Shown one piece after another: positions 13,064 through 24,566 of a stretch of 64,000 nucleotides of DNA. The DNA is from Antitrichia curtipendula (lineage: Eukaryota; Streptophyta; Bryopsida; Hypnales; Leucodontaceae). The position numbers were made by a program, and so were the translations under genes. Within the stretch, counting starts at the first letter, position 1. Every line of letters begins with the position of its first letter. The notes under the pieces are model-generated. The model was not told the DNA's origin. It saw only the letters and a list, made by a program, of their open reading frames with translations, and searched no databases. The stretch spans positions 7,006,001 to 7,070,000 of the forward strand of contig OX579639.1 of the NCBI GenBank assembly GCA_951230915.1, read 5' to 3'.

Positions 13064-14587
13064 CTATGTATTCCTAGGATTTAACAGATTTTTTTTCTTC
13101 AAATCCTCAAATTCGCCACCGGAGTTCATCATCGCCGTAAAATATTTCTCTTCAAATATAAATGCAGTATCCTTGTACTCTTCTGAAATGTCTGCAGGAA
13201 GTGACGCCGTTGTCGTAGGATCTTGTTCGTTACAAACCCCCGGCAACTCTTCTGAATTCTGTGCATCCGGATGATTGTTATGACTTTGAGATTGTGCAGG
13301 TTGGAAGGGGGGTCGTTGATTTACAGTTGGCATCACATAAGTTTGTTGATTGATATGAATTTGATATGAAGGGTGAGGGTAGCGTTGCTGAATTCCAGTT
13401 GGAATTGGTTGTTGCACAGTAGTTCTCTGCGGATCATTACAAAAACTCTGTGGAATTCGAGATTGGTGGTGCAGTTGCTGATTTCGTGGTGCAATTTGTT
13501 GTTGTTGCTGAATTATACTAGTTGTTTGATGACGAAGATTGTTTTGAAATGAAGGATGAGAGTGGGGTTGCTGAAATTCAGTTCGCACTTGTTGTTGCTG
13601 GAAATTTATTTGATCCCAGTGGTTGTTATAAACGAAAGGTTGATGATGAGGTGGATGAAATCGAGGTGCAAGTTGTTGTTGCGGAATAGTTGTAGGATTA
13701 CCTTGAAATGAAGGTGTAAAGTGGTATAGTGTGATTCCAGTTGGAATTTGTTGTTGCGGAGGAGGTACTGGATTAGAACGATAACAATGAATTAGATCTT
13801 GAAGTTGAGGTTGCTCGTTTTCATGTGCAAATTGCTGTTGCAGAGTAGTTGTTTGATAATTATCATTGTGTTGAACTGGATTTTGAAGGTGGGTTGGTTG
13901 AAATCCAGGTGGAATTTGCTGTTGCAGTGATGAAGGAATTTGTTGATGCGACGCTTCTGACGTTGCTGGTTGCGTTTGAAATTGATTCGCTTGCTGATTC
14001 TCAAGTGCAATTCGTTGTCGCCGAGTAGGTATTTGATAATTATTATGTTGTTGAACTGGATTTCGAAGGTGGGTTGGTTGAAATCCAGGTGGAATTTGCT
14101 GTTGCAGTGATGAAGAAATTTGTTGATGCGACGACGCTTCTGATGTTACTGATTGCGTTTGAAATTGATTCGAAGATTCATCAGTTTCCACCACGCGCAC
14201 AGACTTTGATTTTTTGAGGGGTGAAAAGAGTCTGTTGCATCCTCTGCACACATACCGCGGTTGCTTCATCTTTCCATTGTTGAAGCCTCTAAATTTCGCT
14301 TTGTTTACCGTGCCACACTTGTCACACACCTTGTCAAGAATCTTCAATTCCTCTGGTTCTTCTTTCGGTAGTTTGGCATAACCATCCTTGTGGTGTTGTC
14401 GCTTTGGATTAGGGTTGAAAAAGTAGGGCTTGCCGAGAACGGAAGAGCAATCCAAACATTGGTAACGTGGTTGATCAATCTTTTTGTTATTAAAAAATTT
14501 AAATTTGATGTTGGAGGATCCACAACGGTTGCATTGCTCTCTCGGCATGTTGATGTCTTCCTGAGCTGATTCTTTGGAACTACCCAT
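13064..14587 (-). CDS. Double Dof-like zinc-finger protein with Gln-rich tail
   Basis: An intronless 507-residue ORF starting at ATG 14587. It contains two finger modules: residues 19-47 (CNRC, 21 residues, CLDC) and 88-117 (CDKC, 22 residues, CRGC). The first matches the CX2C-X21-CX2C spacing of plant Dof DNA-binding domains. Both share the Dof-like core FNN followed by QPRY and a cysteine pair. The Trp/Gly-rich C-terminal extension of canonical Dof domains is missing, and the second finger has one extra residue. Residues ~150 onward are rich in Gln, His and Pro, with an internal tandem duplication (the phrase QQQIPPGFQPTHL occurs twice), as in transcriptional activation regions. Known Dof factors have one finger, so this may be a divergent family. 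A role as a DNA-binding regulator is inferred. The ORF is undamaged but sits between two repeat blocks. Confidence 0.85.
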   Translation of the reverse strand: MGSSKESAQEDINMPREQCNRCGSSNIKFKFFNNKKIDQPRYQCLDCSSVLGKPYFFNPNPKRQHHKDGYAKLPKEEPEELKILDKVCDKCGTVNKAKFRGFNNGKMKQPRYVCRGCNRLFSPLKKSKSVRVVETDESSNQFQTQSVTSEASSHQQISSSLQQQIPPGFQPTHLRNPVQQHNNYQIPTRRQRIALENQQANQFQTQPATSEASHQQIPSSLQQQIPPGFQPTHLQNPVQHNDNYQTTTLQQQFAHENEQPQLQDLIHCYRSNPVPPPQQQIPTGITLYHFTPSFQGNPTTIPQQQLAPRFHPPHHQPFVYNNHWDQINFQQQQVRTEFQQPHSHPSFQNNLRHQTTSIIQQQQQIAPRNQQLHHQSRIPQSFCNDPQRTTVQQPIPTGIQQRYPHPSYQIHINQQTYVMPTVNQRPPFQPAQSQSHNNHPDAQNSEELPGVCNEQDPTTTASLPADISEEYKDTAFIFEEKYFTAMMNSGGEFEDLKKKNLLNPRNT

Positions 14588-16047
14588 GACTTTTTTAAAT
14601 TATTTTTTGAAGAAATTGTGGATCAAAACATGTTGTACAAGGTCGATGATATTGAAATCTGTTACACGCTTTTAAATTGCAGTAATTAATTAATGTTGTA
14701 TTCAAAGACTTCATATTCATAATATAAAAAACTTTCTAAACATTGGAGCAGAAAAACAAAATCATTGTCAAGCAAAATATGCCCAAAAGCATTGCATCTT
14801 AGAAATTAAAAGTAAAATTACTTTATTTGATATAAAGTAAATGAACCCTTTATATATACTTAAATTAAGCAAAATATCCCTAAAAATATTGCACCCTAGA
14901 AATTAAAAGTAAAATTACCTTCTTTTATATAAAGTAAAAGAACCTTTATATATTCATATGTTATATTGATGATGTTCATTTATGTAATGTAATGTTCTAG
15001 AAATTAGAAGCATGTTATCAATTTATATGTGACTAGTTGGACATGAGTAATTGTCACATTTGTAACATTTACTTTTTTCTATTTTTGTTTTTGTTTTCTA
15101 TTTTTGTTTTCTTTTTTTAATTTTGGATGATTGCAAGAAACACTTGTCCTATTTTTTTGTCACATGTTAATTTTGGAAGTTGTTTTGTGTCATAAGCTGA
15201 TCACGAAAATGATTGAATGAACATGAAATTCATTCAAATGTAAGCTTCCTATAGCAATAGACATTGTACTTGAATTGTTTCAATTTTTTCAAAATTAATT
15301 TAATGGGTTAGATTGAATTTTGAATATATGTCACACATGTTGTTTGGTTGGATTTTAGTACTATCAAGTACCTTTTATTGAAAAGTTACATTGCTAGTTT
15401 TGGTAGGCTAGCTTTTCTAATAGAAATACATGTTGAAAGTGTGTTTTGCATTGGCTTAAAGTGTGCTATATTTAGGGTGAATTTATGTTGAATGAAAAAT
15501 GATTTTTAGGATTCTATCTTTGATCTTCCTTATTTGCTCCTAGTTGGCAACAATGACTACTTTTTTTAAATTTAAATTAAAAAATTTAAGTGCATTTTCT
15601 AATTTTTAAAAATAGAAATAGAAACGTTTCATTTTTAGCATAAATTCAAATTTGTAGCTAAAGATAGTATTTCATGGTATACAAAAAGACTCAATACTAT
15701 TGTTGTGGGCGCGTAGTGCCTCCAATATGTCAATGTGAGCTATTTTTATGGCAAATTAAGTATTGCCATCCATCCTTGTCTCCAGTGATGACCATCAAAG
15801 TTGTTAGAATAATAGATCTGAAATCCAATCAACCATCCAAATTTCATGTTCCATGCCCCTAAGAGTATTGAAAGTGACTTGTAGTACAAAAAGTATTAAA
15901 ACTTTGAAAATAAAAAATGCAACAAGTAGAATAAGTATTTCTTGCAATCAACCTTTTAGATAAACACTAGTGTAGCCCTCTACCGTTGATCCAAAGTAAA
16001 AGATAATGCCCAAGGAAATCATTCTTTATAATTTAAAATATACACAT
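14588..16047. other. AT-rich stretch upstream of the double Dof-like gene
   Basis: The bases just before ATG 14587 should contain the promoter of the minus-strand gene, but no motif stands out. A ~60-base phrase is tandemly repeated (gcaaaatatgcccaaaagca near 14772 and gcaaaatatccctaaaaata near 14868, each followed by attaaaagtaaaattac). No other gene is visible. Confidence 0.5.
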
Positions 16048-17970
16048 AAATTAAGAGGGTATTTGATGTAGGGCTATTTACCTTAATTATTGCAACCAAG
16101 ATGACCATATTTTTACATAAAAAGCTATGTGGAGCATATATTCAATACCCTATGATTTTTGTAAATTCATTCATGCAATTTGTGAAGTGGGGCTATCCTA
16201 CATATAAAATTTAAATGTTTAGTTTTTCTTCTCTCTACTACATATGTGTAAAGGATATACCTTGGGATATACATTGTGAAACCAACAACAATCAATTGAA
16301 TTCAAGTGCCATTGACCAAGTGGCAATTTTTAACCTCTAAAGGCCAATTGTTCATTGAATGAACAATTGAAAATATAGGTAGGTTCCTATGAAGTCAATC
16401 TTGGTAAGATGTTTATGAAATTTTGACATAAAATGTAACATGTAACCCCTTAGTCGAAATATAATTTTTTTGCCACCTACACATTTTAGGCAGCCCTCAC
16501 AATTTGGGCATCTTTGAAGCATCTTTTGCAAAAACTCTCATCAACTATTGAAATTTGGCATTTATATAATTAATCAAATATGACATTCAACTATCAAAAA
16601 ATCACATCCTAAGAGGAGTCAAACTTTATTAGCTATGTTAGGGAGGCTTTAAGAAAAACCCTTTTCTTCTAACCTCAAGCCCTATTATCTTGCAATATGT
16701 GAAGGCAAAGTTCTTGAAAATTTTCCCATATATTATAAGTCTCTAAATTTTTGCCATTTGGATTTCAAGTAAAAAAATTTCTTCATTGCACAAAAAATCA
16801 TCAAAAAATGATTAATATAGTGACATTAGATGAAATTCAGCTAGTCTCCATGGCTGTGAGTTCCCTCAAGTTCTTGGATTGAGGGAACTTGGCCTCTGAA
16901 TCAAGATGATTGGGCAAAGCAATTGTCACATTGGATAATAATAATAAAAATTAAATTATTTTTATTTTTAAAATAAACAAAAAACTATTTTAATTTTTTT
17001 AAAATTTAAAATTTAAAATTTTAATTTTTTAATTTTATTTTGGCTAGTAGTGGCTAATTCACAATATGGAGAATGGGCTTGAAATGGCCCTCCAATGCCC
17101 CTGAGAAACATCTAATGCAAGGTATTTAACCACCTTGCATTGCAATTTGATTTAGAGTAAGCTAGATTCTTTATTTGTTTCTAAAATTTTCATGAGCGAA
17201 CTTAACATCACATATTTATGAATAGTTAAGATCATCATTTTTGTGTAGACCAACAATTTTATTCCAAGATGCCTCAAAGTCTACTGACTCTAATTCACAA
17301 GAATGAGAAAAAAAATTCTTACTTCAAATATTATAATCTTCAATCCACGTGGTCAAATGGGCCAAATTTTTTCTACATATGCCTTCATTAAATAATATAC
17401 TTTTATTCGCATGGAATTTTTAAAAATTTAAAAATTATTTGAGACAATACATAAAAAATTGGTAGTTTTTAGATTTTTCTTCTTCCAAAACACCCTCTAG
17501 CCTTTAAGGGTTAATAACATTGAACCCTTTAGAATCCCTCTTGAAACTATCCCATGAAGACCTCATTCAGTATGAGTGTGATTAACATACATGGATTCAA
17601 AGATTGGAGTTAAATAGACTATAATTCTATTTTCAAGTTGTACAAATTTTAGTTTGTTGAATGTACTAAGGTAAACCTCTCTATTCATGCAAATGAATGC
17701 AACAATTTTTGCCACTTTTGGTTGATGTCTTAGATTTACAATTATTTTTTTTGATATATACAATACTAGTACTATGGCACAATTTTAGTCAACCACCCTT
17801 CATTGTAGATTTTCTTGACTATGTCCATTTTATCATCTATATGAAATTATTTGTCCACATCTATACTCATTATACTATGAAAAATTTGCACAGCCCCTAT
17901 CTATCAAGACTAACCTATTACTAAAAATTCCTACTATATAATGTTTTTATATAGCCTAATTTATATATAT
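16048..17970. repeat. Large dispersed repeat block, copy B
   Basis: Direct-orientation partner of 10444-12690, on the other side of the double Dof-like gene. The match runs from gggctatttaccttaattat at about 16072 to the segment around 17940. It is interrupted by the short repeat at 16840-17110, which copy A lacks. Confidence 0.75.
16840..17110. mobile_element. Short repeat inserted in repeat copy B
   Basis: This segment is absent from the homologous position of copy A, so it is probably an insertion. It starts near gagttccctcaag, has an A/T-run core (16940-17035) and ends with gggcttgaaatggccctcc. It resembles the copy at the window start. No coding capacity. The exact ends and any target duplication could not be fixed by eye. 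Confidence 0.55.
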
Positions 17971-20900
17971 TAAAATATGTAGCATTCATAGATCCTAATC
18001 TTAGTATTTCTACATATTATATAAATTTTTTTTTTCTTTGAACTAAATGGACCTATTTTTTAACTCACATAGTTTTCTAAAAATCGATAGTAATCTCCCT
18101 AGGAGATAATGAAACCTCCATGTTCCAAAAGTTAAAGATAATTTAATTCAAATCAAAAATTTGAAAATTACTCAAAAATTTATAACCATTACACTATAGG
18201 TTCAAACTCCACAAAATAAAGTTTGTGCACCCCTCTTTGCAAAGAGCTTTTCAAAGACGCCAAAAATTCAATTTTAGGGGTTTTAAAGATCTTATCATAA
18301 CAAACAAAATAAATATGATATCTAAATATAGTAAAAATTCAAATTAATTTGATGTATACTAGTGTGTCCTATGCTGTTGCTATAGTCAAAATAAAAGTAT
18401 AAGTAATTTTAAAATTTTAAGAAAAAAACTCAAATTTTTTTATAGCTTCCACATCATAGGTCCAAATGCTATGAAACAAAGCCCATGCACCTCTACTCAA
18501 AGAGAGTTTTCTAATGGTACTATGAACGTGACTAGAAAATGCATGGTCCAAGATATCTCACCATAATAAATCCAAAAAATCCAAAAAATCCAGTCTAATT
18601 TAAATAAGGATGTTTGAGGCTCAATATCTTCTATCCTAAATATAATAATGGAGTGAAACTTTCTTCCTACACATCCTTCCTAAAAGACTCAATGATATCA
18701 AACAATCCCCTACAAGTTCAGCAATTTTAGAGGTCCCAAAAACAATACAAAACACTAACTTAATAATATTGATGATGTATTGAAGTATCTTGTTAATTCT
18801 CTAAATTTTATCTAGAGTTAAGAAGTTAAGCTAATTATATGTGTGTTAACTATATTTTATCTAATAATTATATGTGGTAGACTTGACTATGTACATTCTA
18901 TATAGACAGTTCTGCATAAATATAGAGAAATTTAAGTAAATAAAAAAAATAAAAAATAAGAGGCAATTTTTTTAGCCAAATCTAAAATAAAAGCATACTT
19001 GGAAGACACGAATCTAAAAAACAAATAAATAGAATAAAATAAAAATTAAAGTGGAGATTCTAAAATAAAGATAATTTTAAAGCAAAATGTAGAGGCAAAG
19101 CCAAAGCTAAAGGCAAAACTATCAATTCAAAGACAAGCTAAAGACAAATGAAGGCAACAATATAATTTTGCATGGAGTCAAAAAATAAAATAAAACAAAG
19201 ATATTAAAATGAACTAAAATGAATTAAACTAGAACTTTGCCTTGTTCCTCACAACCATCAATGATTGTGTTACAAGTAAACTATAAAAGATATTTATTTT
19301 TATATCTTATTTATTTTTTAAATTTATTTATTTATTGCGATTGATTAAAGAATTTTAGGAAGAGACATTGCAAAAATATAATTACACACGCAATTTCATT
19401 TCATCTAGTAATTTATTCCTTAGCAAAAATGATGCCACCAACTAAAGTTTCATATTTCAATCTAGATGATACCTCTCTATTTTAAATATCATTGACAAAA
19501 TTAAAATGTTTAGAAACAATGGTAAAATATTTATTACAATAATTATATACATAATTCAAAGATAGATAATTATCAAGTAAGTAGGTGGATAAAGAAAAAA
19601 ATGAGTAAAATTAAAAACAAAAACAAAAACTGAAAGACACATTTGTTTTTTTCTACTTGGGAAGTGTTGTGTAATCTAAAAGTTATCAAACATTTTATTA
19701 TGAAATTTATGTGTGAAACTTACAAAATCCAAATTATTTAGTTGCTTCAAATCAAAGTTGTAATACATAGTTCTTTTCAATATTAACACAAATATCTTCT
19801 AATCTATGTGCTCAATGTTTGTTTGTTTTTTATTTAAAATTTTACACATCTACACACTATTTTAGTACATAATCCTACATGAATATACAAAATAAATACT
19901 TTTGAAATTATTTCTTACTCTTTGCAATAGAAATGGTCATTTTTGTGAGATTTTAGTAAAAACACAATCATGGAATTTTAGAGGTTACAAATTGTATTCA
20001 AAGATTTTTATTGATAAAATCTAAATCTTTTTTCCTTGATGAAGGGGCTGACTTCTAGTATATTGGTGTGGGTATTATGCTATTAAATGCAAAAGAAAAA
20101 AGAAAAAAGAAAAATGTGCTTGTGCGGGTGGCTTTAGGATTAGTGGTTAGATTTGTTGCTTGAAAGTTGGAAAATCATCTTCAAGGTTGTTTTACAAAAT
20201 ATATCTATCTCAAAATTGTATATCAAGGAAATTTGACATATCTAAAAGGCCGTGAAGGCATTAACCCTTGAAGGACGTTAAGCTGACTAAGGCCAAAAAG
20301 TGGTTGATGGATGGCTTCATTGTTCACTATAAAAATAAAGAATGCACCTATTGGTTCAATAATTGAAGCAATTGTGGTGACTACCTTGGTCATAGAGGCT
20401 TCGTCTTTTAACCCCTACAGGATCGTAACTATGTTTTCACCAAAGACCTCTCAAAATTGCCATTTCTAGTACAAGCATCTAATTTTAGAAGGAGAACATT
20501 TTTGGGCACATGTAACCATAGGATCTTGTAGTATGCTGGTTCAAAAAGATGTGGAAAAAATTTCAGAATTTACACCATGTAAATTGCAAGATATAAGCAT
20601 TTGAAGTGACAAACCCCCTTTTGAAAGCAACTGCACTTTAGAAGATCATTTATGAAAAAATGTCCAAAATGATGGTGTTTCTTTGGATTCATTCTTCAAT
20701 TCAAGTTAGCTAAATGCTTTAAAATTTTCAGATAATTTGGAATTGTACAACATATAGAAAAAAATAGTAAATAGAAAGAAGACAGTAGAGAATTGATTCA
20801 AAATACAAAATTGTTAAACATTTAGTTATGGAGTTGAAAAATGCCAATTCAAATGGTTGGAATGATTTTATATTCTTTTTACATCCTATGATTCTATTTT

Positions 20901-21440
20901 TTTTCAAAAAATATTGAAAATTGACTCAAATAAAGGACTTCAAAGTTTATCTTAGAGTAAAGAATATATAACTAGCCACAAACTAAAACTCCTCATAACT
21001 TTTGACTCATTGATCAAAATGCAATGATTAAAAGCTTTCCACATATATATTATTCTAAAAAACCAATTTCAAATTTTTGTTTATGATAAAAGTAATTTTT
21101 TCTGATCTGCCCAAATTGTCCATTTACGGAAAAAAGTGACATATTAGGCTATAACTTTTTATTCATATTTCCAAATGTCATAAAATTTAGTGCATATAAA
21201 AGATATTCTTTGTCCCTACGTTCTATTAAAATTTCAGCCTAAAATATGCAAATCTCTAATCACATGTACTTGCCCAAAATTTCTATGTTGCCAAAAAATG
21301 CATGCTAATCCTTTAGGGGTTAAGGATTAAAACTAAAATAGAAGAACACGCTTTCAATCAAAATGAAAAAAAAGATGTGAAAATAGGCAACTGAGATAAT
21401 TACAATTAACATTTTCCAGTTGTTTTTTCTTTCAAGAAAA
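17971..21440. other. AT-rich repeat DNA without genes
   Basis: No credible ORF. The part at 20250-20560 belongs to a dispersed non-coding family also seen, reversed, near 34280-34460 and in fragments near 27945 and 46080-46200. A ctttaggggttaagg box occurs at 21312, a motif repeated in other AT-rich blocks. Confidence 0.6.
20250..20560 (+). repeat. Dispersed degenerate repeat, forward copy
   Basis: Diagnostic phrases are tgcacctattggttcaataa (20346), ggtgactaccttggtcat and acatgtaaccataggatctt (20507). The first two recur as reverse complement near 34315-34365. The third recurs near 27945 and 46170. No ORF is associated. Confidence 0.65.
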
Positions 21441-21474
21441 CATTAGAGACCATTTGAGGTCATTAGAAGGCCTT
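21441..21474 (+). repeat. Left terminal inverted repeat of the 12-kb element
   Basis: It begins CATTAGAGACCATTTGAGGT and continues to 21474. It matches the reverse complement of 33370-33403 with two mismatches. Both mismatches are transitions. Confidence 0.9.
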
Positions 21475-21572
21475 ATAGAGCGACCTCGGGCAAGGTGAAT
21501 CTCTAGACTTTTGGGGCGGGCAAGCCTCCAGCTGTGCGTGGGCAGCCATTTGGACGTCTGTATCTCCGTGCT

Positions 21573-21596
21573 GCTGGTACTAAGCCGCGGCCAAGT
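21573..21596 (+). promoter_or_regulatory. Shared GCTGGTACTAA box upstream of the transposase gene
   Basis: The sequence gctggtactaag plus nine further bases recurs at 28336-28359 with three transitions in 21 positions. Each copy lies ~350-400 bp upstream of a plus-strand gene of the element. A shared promoter, splice-branch or transposase-binding function is possible but unproven. Confidence 0.35.
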
Positions 21597-21923
21597 GTCT
21601 GCCTGTGTGTCGCGCATGCTGCCAAAACTCCAGTCACGTCTGGTTGTTTCACCGAGTGAATTGGCTGCATGTTAGTACAAGTGGTACTCTCTTCGCTGCA
21701 TAAATTATTAATTTCGATGGTTAAAATATTCATTTCCTAGAAGACTAAGTTGGCGCCAATCTCAACGTCTGCTGCCAGCGCACGATAAATTTAGCGTGAA
21801 ATTGAAAGTCAACTCTCTAGCGCATATTGTTTTGGTGGGATTGCGTAAGATGCAGCGTGGACTTATTTTGTTAGAGTACCCCGTTCATGAGAGTGCTGCA
21901 GTAACAGCTTTACGTGCGTCAGC

Positions 21924-24566
21924 ATGGCGTTGAGGGACGTGACAAACACTTTGGGTAGCTATTATGTGCCTCAGATTAAGTTGCACCCGAAGTATGCTCC
22001 TCTTATTCGGAGAGGCCAAAAATTGGAAGATCAGCCTAGTCCCGATAGCTTTGAGCAGAGGAGAGCGGCCAGTGAAACTAATTTCGACCTTTGGACTGAT
22101 GGTAGACTGTATCCTTTAGACCCTGCAACTACGAGACGACCAAGCTTTCGAACCACAAAGCAGTACATGGAGTATCTTTATGAGGGAGAAAATGGTATGC
22201 TTGGGTACACAAAGCGGTTGAGGTCTTCTTACGTTAACATTGACAAAAGCATTGGGCAGCATAGTGGAGAGAGAATGGAGGATTCAGTGAGCCGACTTCA
22301 AGCGGAGGTTTCTAGTCAAGAGAGTTGCATTCTTCAGCTACGGGCGCAATGTGATGAATTGCATGTCAGAACGAGTAGCATGGCGCTTGCTGAAGCACAA
22401 CACAGAGAAGAGCGGCTGCAGTTAGAGGCTGACGTGATGGCTTTGGAGATCACATGCGCAAGGCTAAGGGAGCTTGTGGCGGCTCATGACATGACAATGG
22501 CTGAATCTGAGGAACGCGAGGAGCGGGTTGGCGCACTAGAATTCGAATTGACAAGATGTAGAGAGGCCTATGAGAAGCTGGACGAGAAGATGAAGAAAAT
22601 GGTGGAAACGCCTCTGGGCTATAGGGAGCGAGTTCGGAAAATGAAAAGCCTGGATGAGCTTGCACCCGGCTCTGGCCATGCAAAACGAAGGAGAACCGTC
22701 CTGAGATGGCAAATTCAGCCGTCGACGGTGCAGCACGTACAGAAAATCAACAGACGACAGGGGAGGAAGAAGAGGGTGGGGGGTGAAGGAACTTTGCACA
22801 ACAAAACGGCTACGGTTCTAGCATGTTTATTATCTGCTGGCGAGGCCCGCAAGCTTGCAGAACAACCAAGAATGAGTCAGGCGACCACTGCGGCTGCAGT
22901 GGGCATGTTCAGAAAACTACAGAAAACATTAACGGAAGAGGTGATGTTCGGGGCTTGCGATGCATCAGGAGTGAGCAATAGAGGGTATGTGGCAATAAGC
23001 AATGCAATGAAGCATTGGGTTCAGTTGATTGCTCCGGAATTGAGGAGAGGTCTTCTGCCATCAAGGAATTGTCTGTCGCACTTGCGCAAGTAGATGAATG
23101 AGAAACTTCCTCAATTTATAGGAGACTATTACCACATTGAAGGTCGCTGAATAATACCCGAGGTCAGAGTTGGGAAGAAGATTGTTAGAGGAGCTAAAGA
23201 AGTGATTCTTGATAGCAAAAACAATCTCTTTGCTCAACTCGAAGTTGTTCAGCGATCCATGGTTTTGTTCTATGATATGACTGTCCAAGGTATCATTTCT
23301 GATCTCAACTCATTTATGTGCTTGACTAGGAAATAGACTGTAGGTTATTAGTGGGAAGGGCAGTACTTTATAAATTTTAATTCAAGCGGAATTAGATGAA
23401 GCATTGGGCGGTCTTGATGAAGCACAAAACGGTATTAGATCAAGCATTGGGTGGACCTCAAGATATGCATGAGAGAATGGTTTTCATAATATTCCAAACA
23501 GAAGTTCAAGAGCGGCTTTGCAGAGTTCAAGAGCAGTATCGTGTATCTAGTTTATAGATTGCTGAAGCACACCTCAGGAAGATAGTTGGGGATTTCATCA
23601 TTAGACTGATCGCTCTAGCAGTTCTTGAACCTTGCTTAGACTCTCATGGTTTAGGTCTCTTTTAATATAAATCTTATATATGCAGAGTGCAACGGCGGCC
23701 CGCTTGTCTTCGTACTGAAATTGGACGAAGTAGAGGTTTTGCAGGAGAAGAAGTTTGAGCGCGTGAGCTTGACTTTGATGAATCGTGCATTGGATCCAGA
23801 GATTCAGCGTAATGATGAAAGATATTTCTCAGTGCAATCTGAACAGGAGATTTGGCCCATAGGTTGCTTCCAGGTGGGCAAAGAGTCTTACGAAATTCTG
23901 AATTGGGTATTTGAGCAGACGAAATTTCCGGAGGTCATTAAGGCCCAGAACGAAGGGCAAGAGCTAGAGGTACCAGGCCGTGGCAGCTTCACGGTGGAGT
24001 GGCACATGAACGCGGACATGAAGACTATTAAGTGCATGAATGGGCTTCAGCATGGTCCCTCTTGTAAAATGAATTGCATCTATTGTGAGCAGAAGCACGA
24101 GAGAGCAAAAACCATCACTGTTGCGGATGCAGAACACATCGCCATGATTAGAGGAAAGGGCGAATGGCAGGGTGGCTTGTTTGCGTCCAGGATTCAAGCC
24201 GAACCCGTCAATGCAGCCACGCATCCAAGATGGAAACAGGTGTTGCCTATTCCCCTGTTACGAACGCACATGTGCACTCTACATGCACTAGTTCGCATCT
24301 GCGAGAAAATTCTGCATTTGCACTTCATGTTCATTTGGAACATGCAAGACAATGCTAGGAAAGCCCAAGCGATAGACTTCATGGAGAAAACGCTTTCCGC
24401 TATTGGAGTTGAAGCAGAAAACTGTGTGCTGAAGCAGGATGTGAAGAAGTCTGGGAAGTCTGGTAATGTTGTCATGAAACCAAGCCTGCACGGTGGAGTG
24501 GCCATAAAGCTATTTGACTTCCGCACTTGCCTTGCTGAATCGAATAGTCAAGTCTTCAGACTCTGA
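21924..24566 (+). pseudogene. RNase-H-fold transposase, RAG1/Transib-like core, decayed and 3'-truncated
   Basis: Exon 1 runs from ATG 21924 to 23289 and exon 2 from 23686 to 24566, with donor caag|gtatca and acceptor tatgcag. The joined frame continues across the junction. Exon 1 is broken by TAG at 23091 and TGA at 23148, but the frame stays coding-like through both. The N-terminal ~110 residues are unrecognised. Residues ~115-255 are a charged coiled coil, followed by a basic stretch. Exon 2 shows an Asp in VLKLDEVEV (codon 23724), an Asp 97 residues later in MNADMKTIK (codon 24015), then CIYC 20 residues on (codons 24075 and 24084) and a helix with LHALVRICEKIL. As I recall, mouse RAG1 has D600, D708, C727 and C730, so the spacing is very similar. 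The zinc-binding His pair and catalytic Glu expected ~200-250 residues further on are missing. The family assignment is an inference from motif spacing. Confidence 0.7.

Noticed and set aside
13792..14010. Open stretch in another frame within the Gln-rich gene
   Set aside because: A shadow of the CAA/CAG-rich repeats of the double Dof-like gene.
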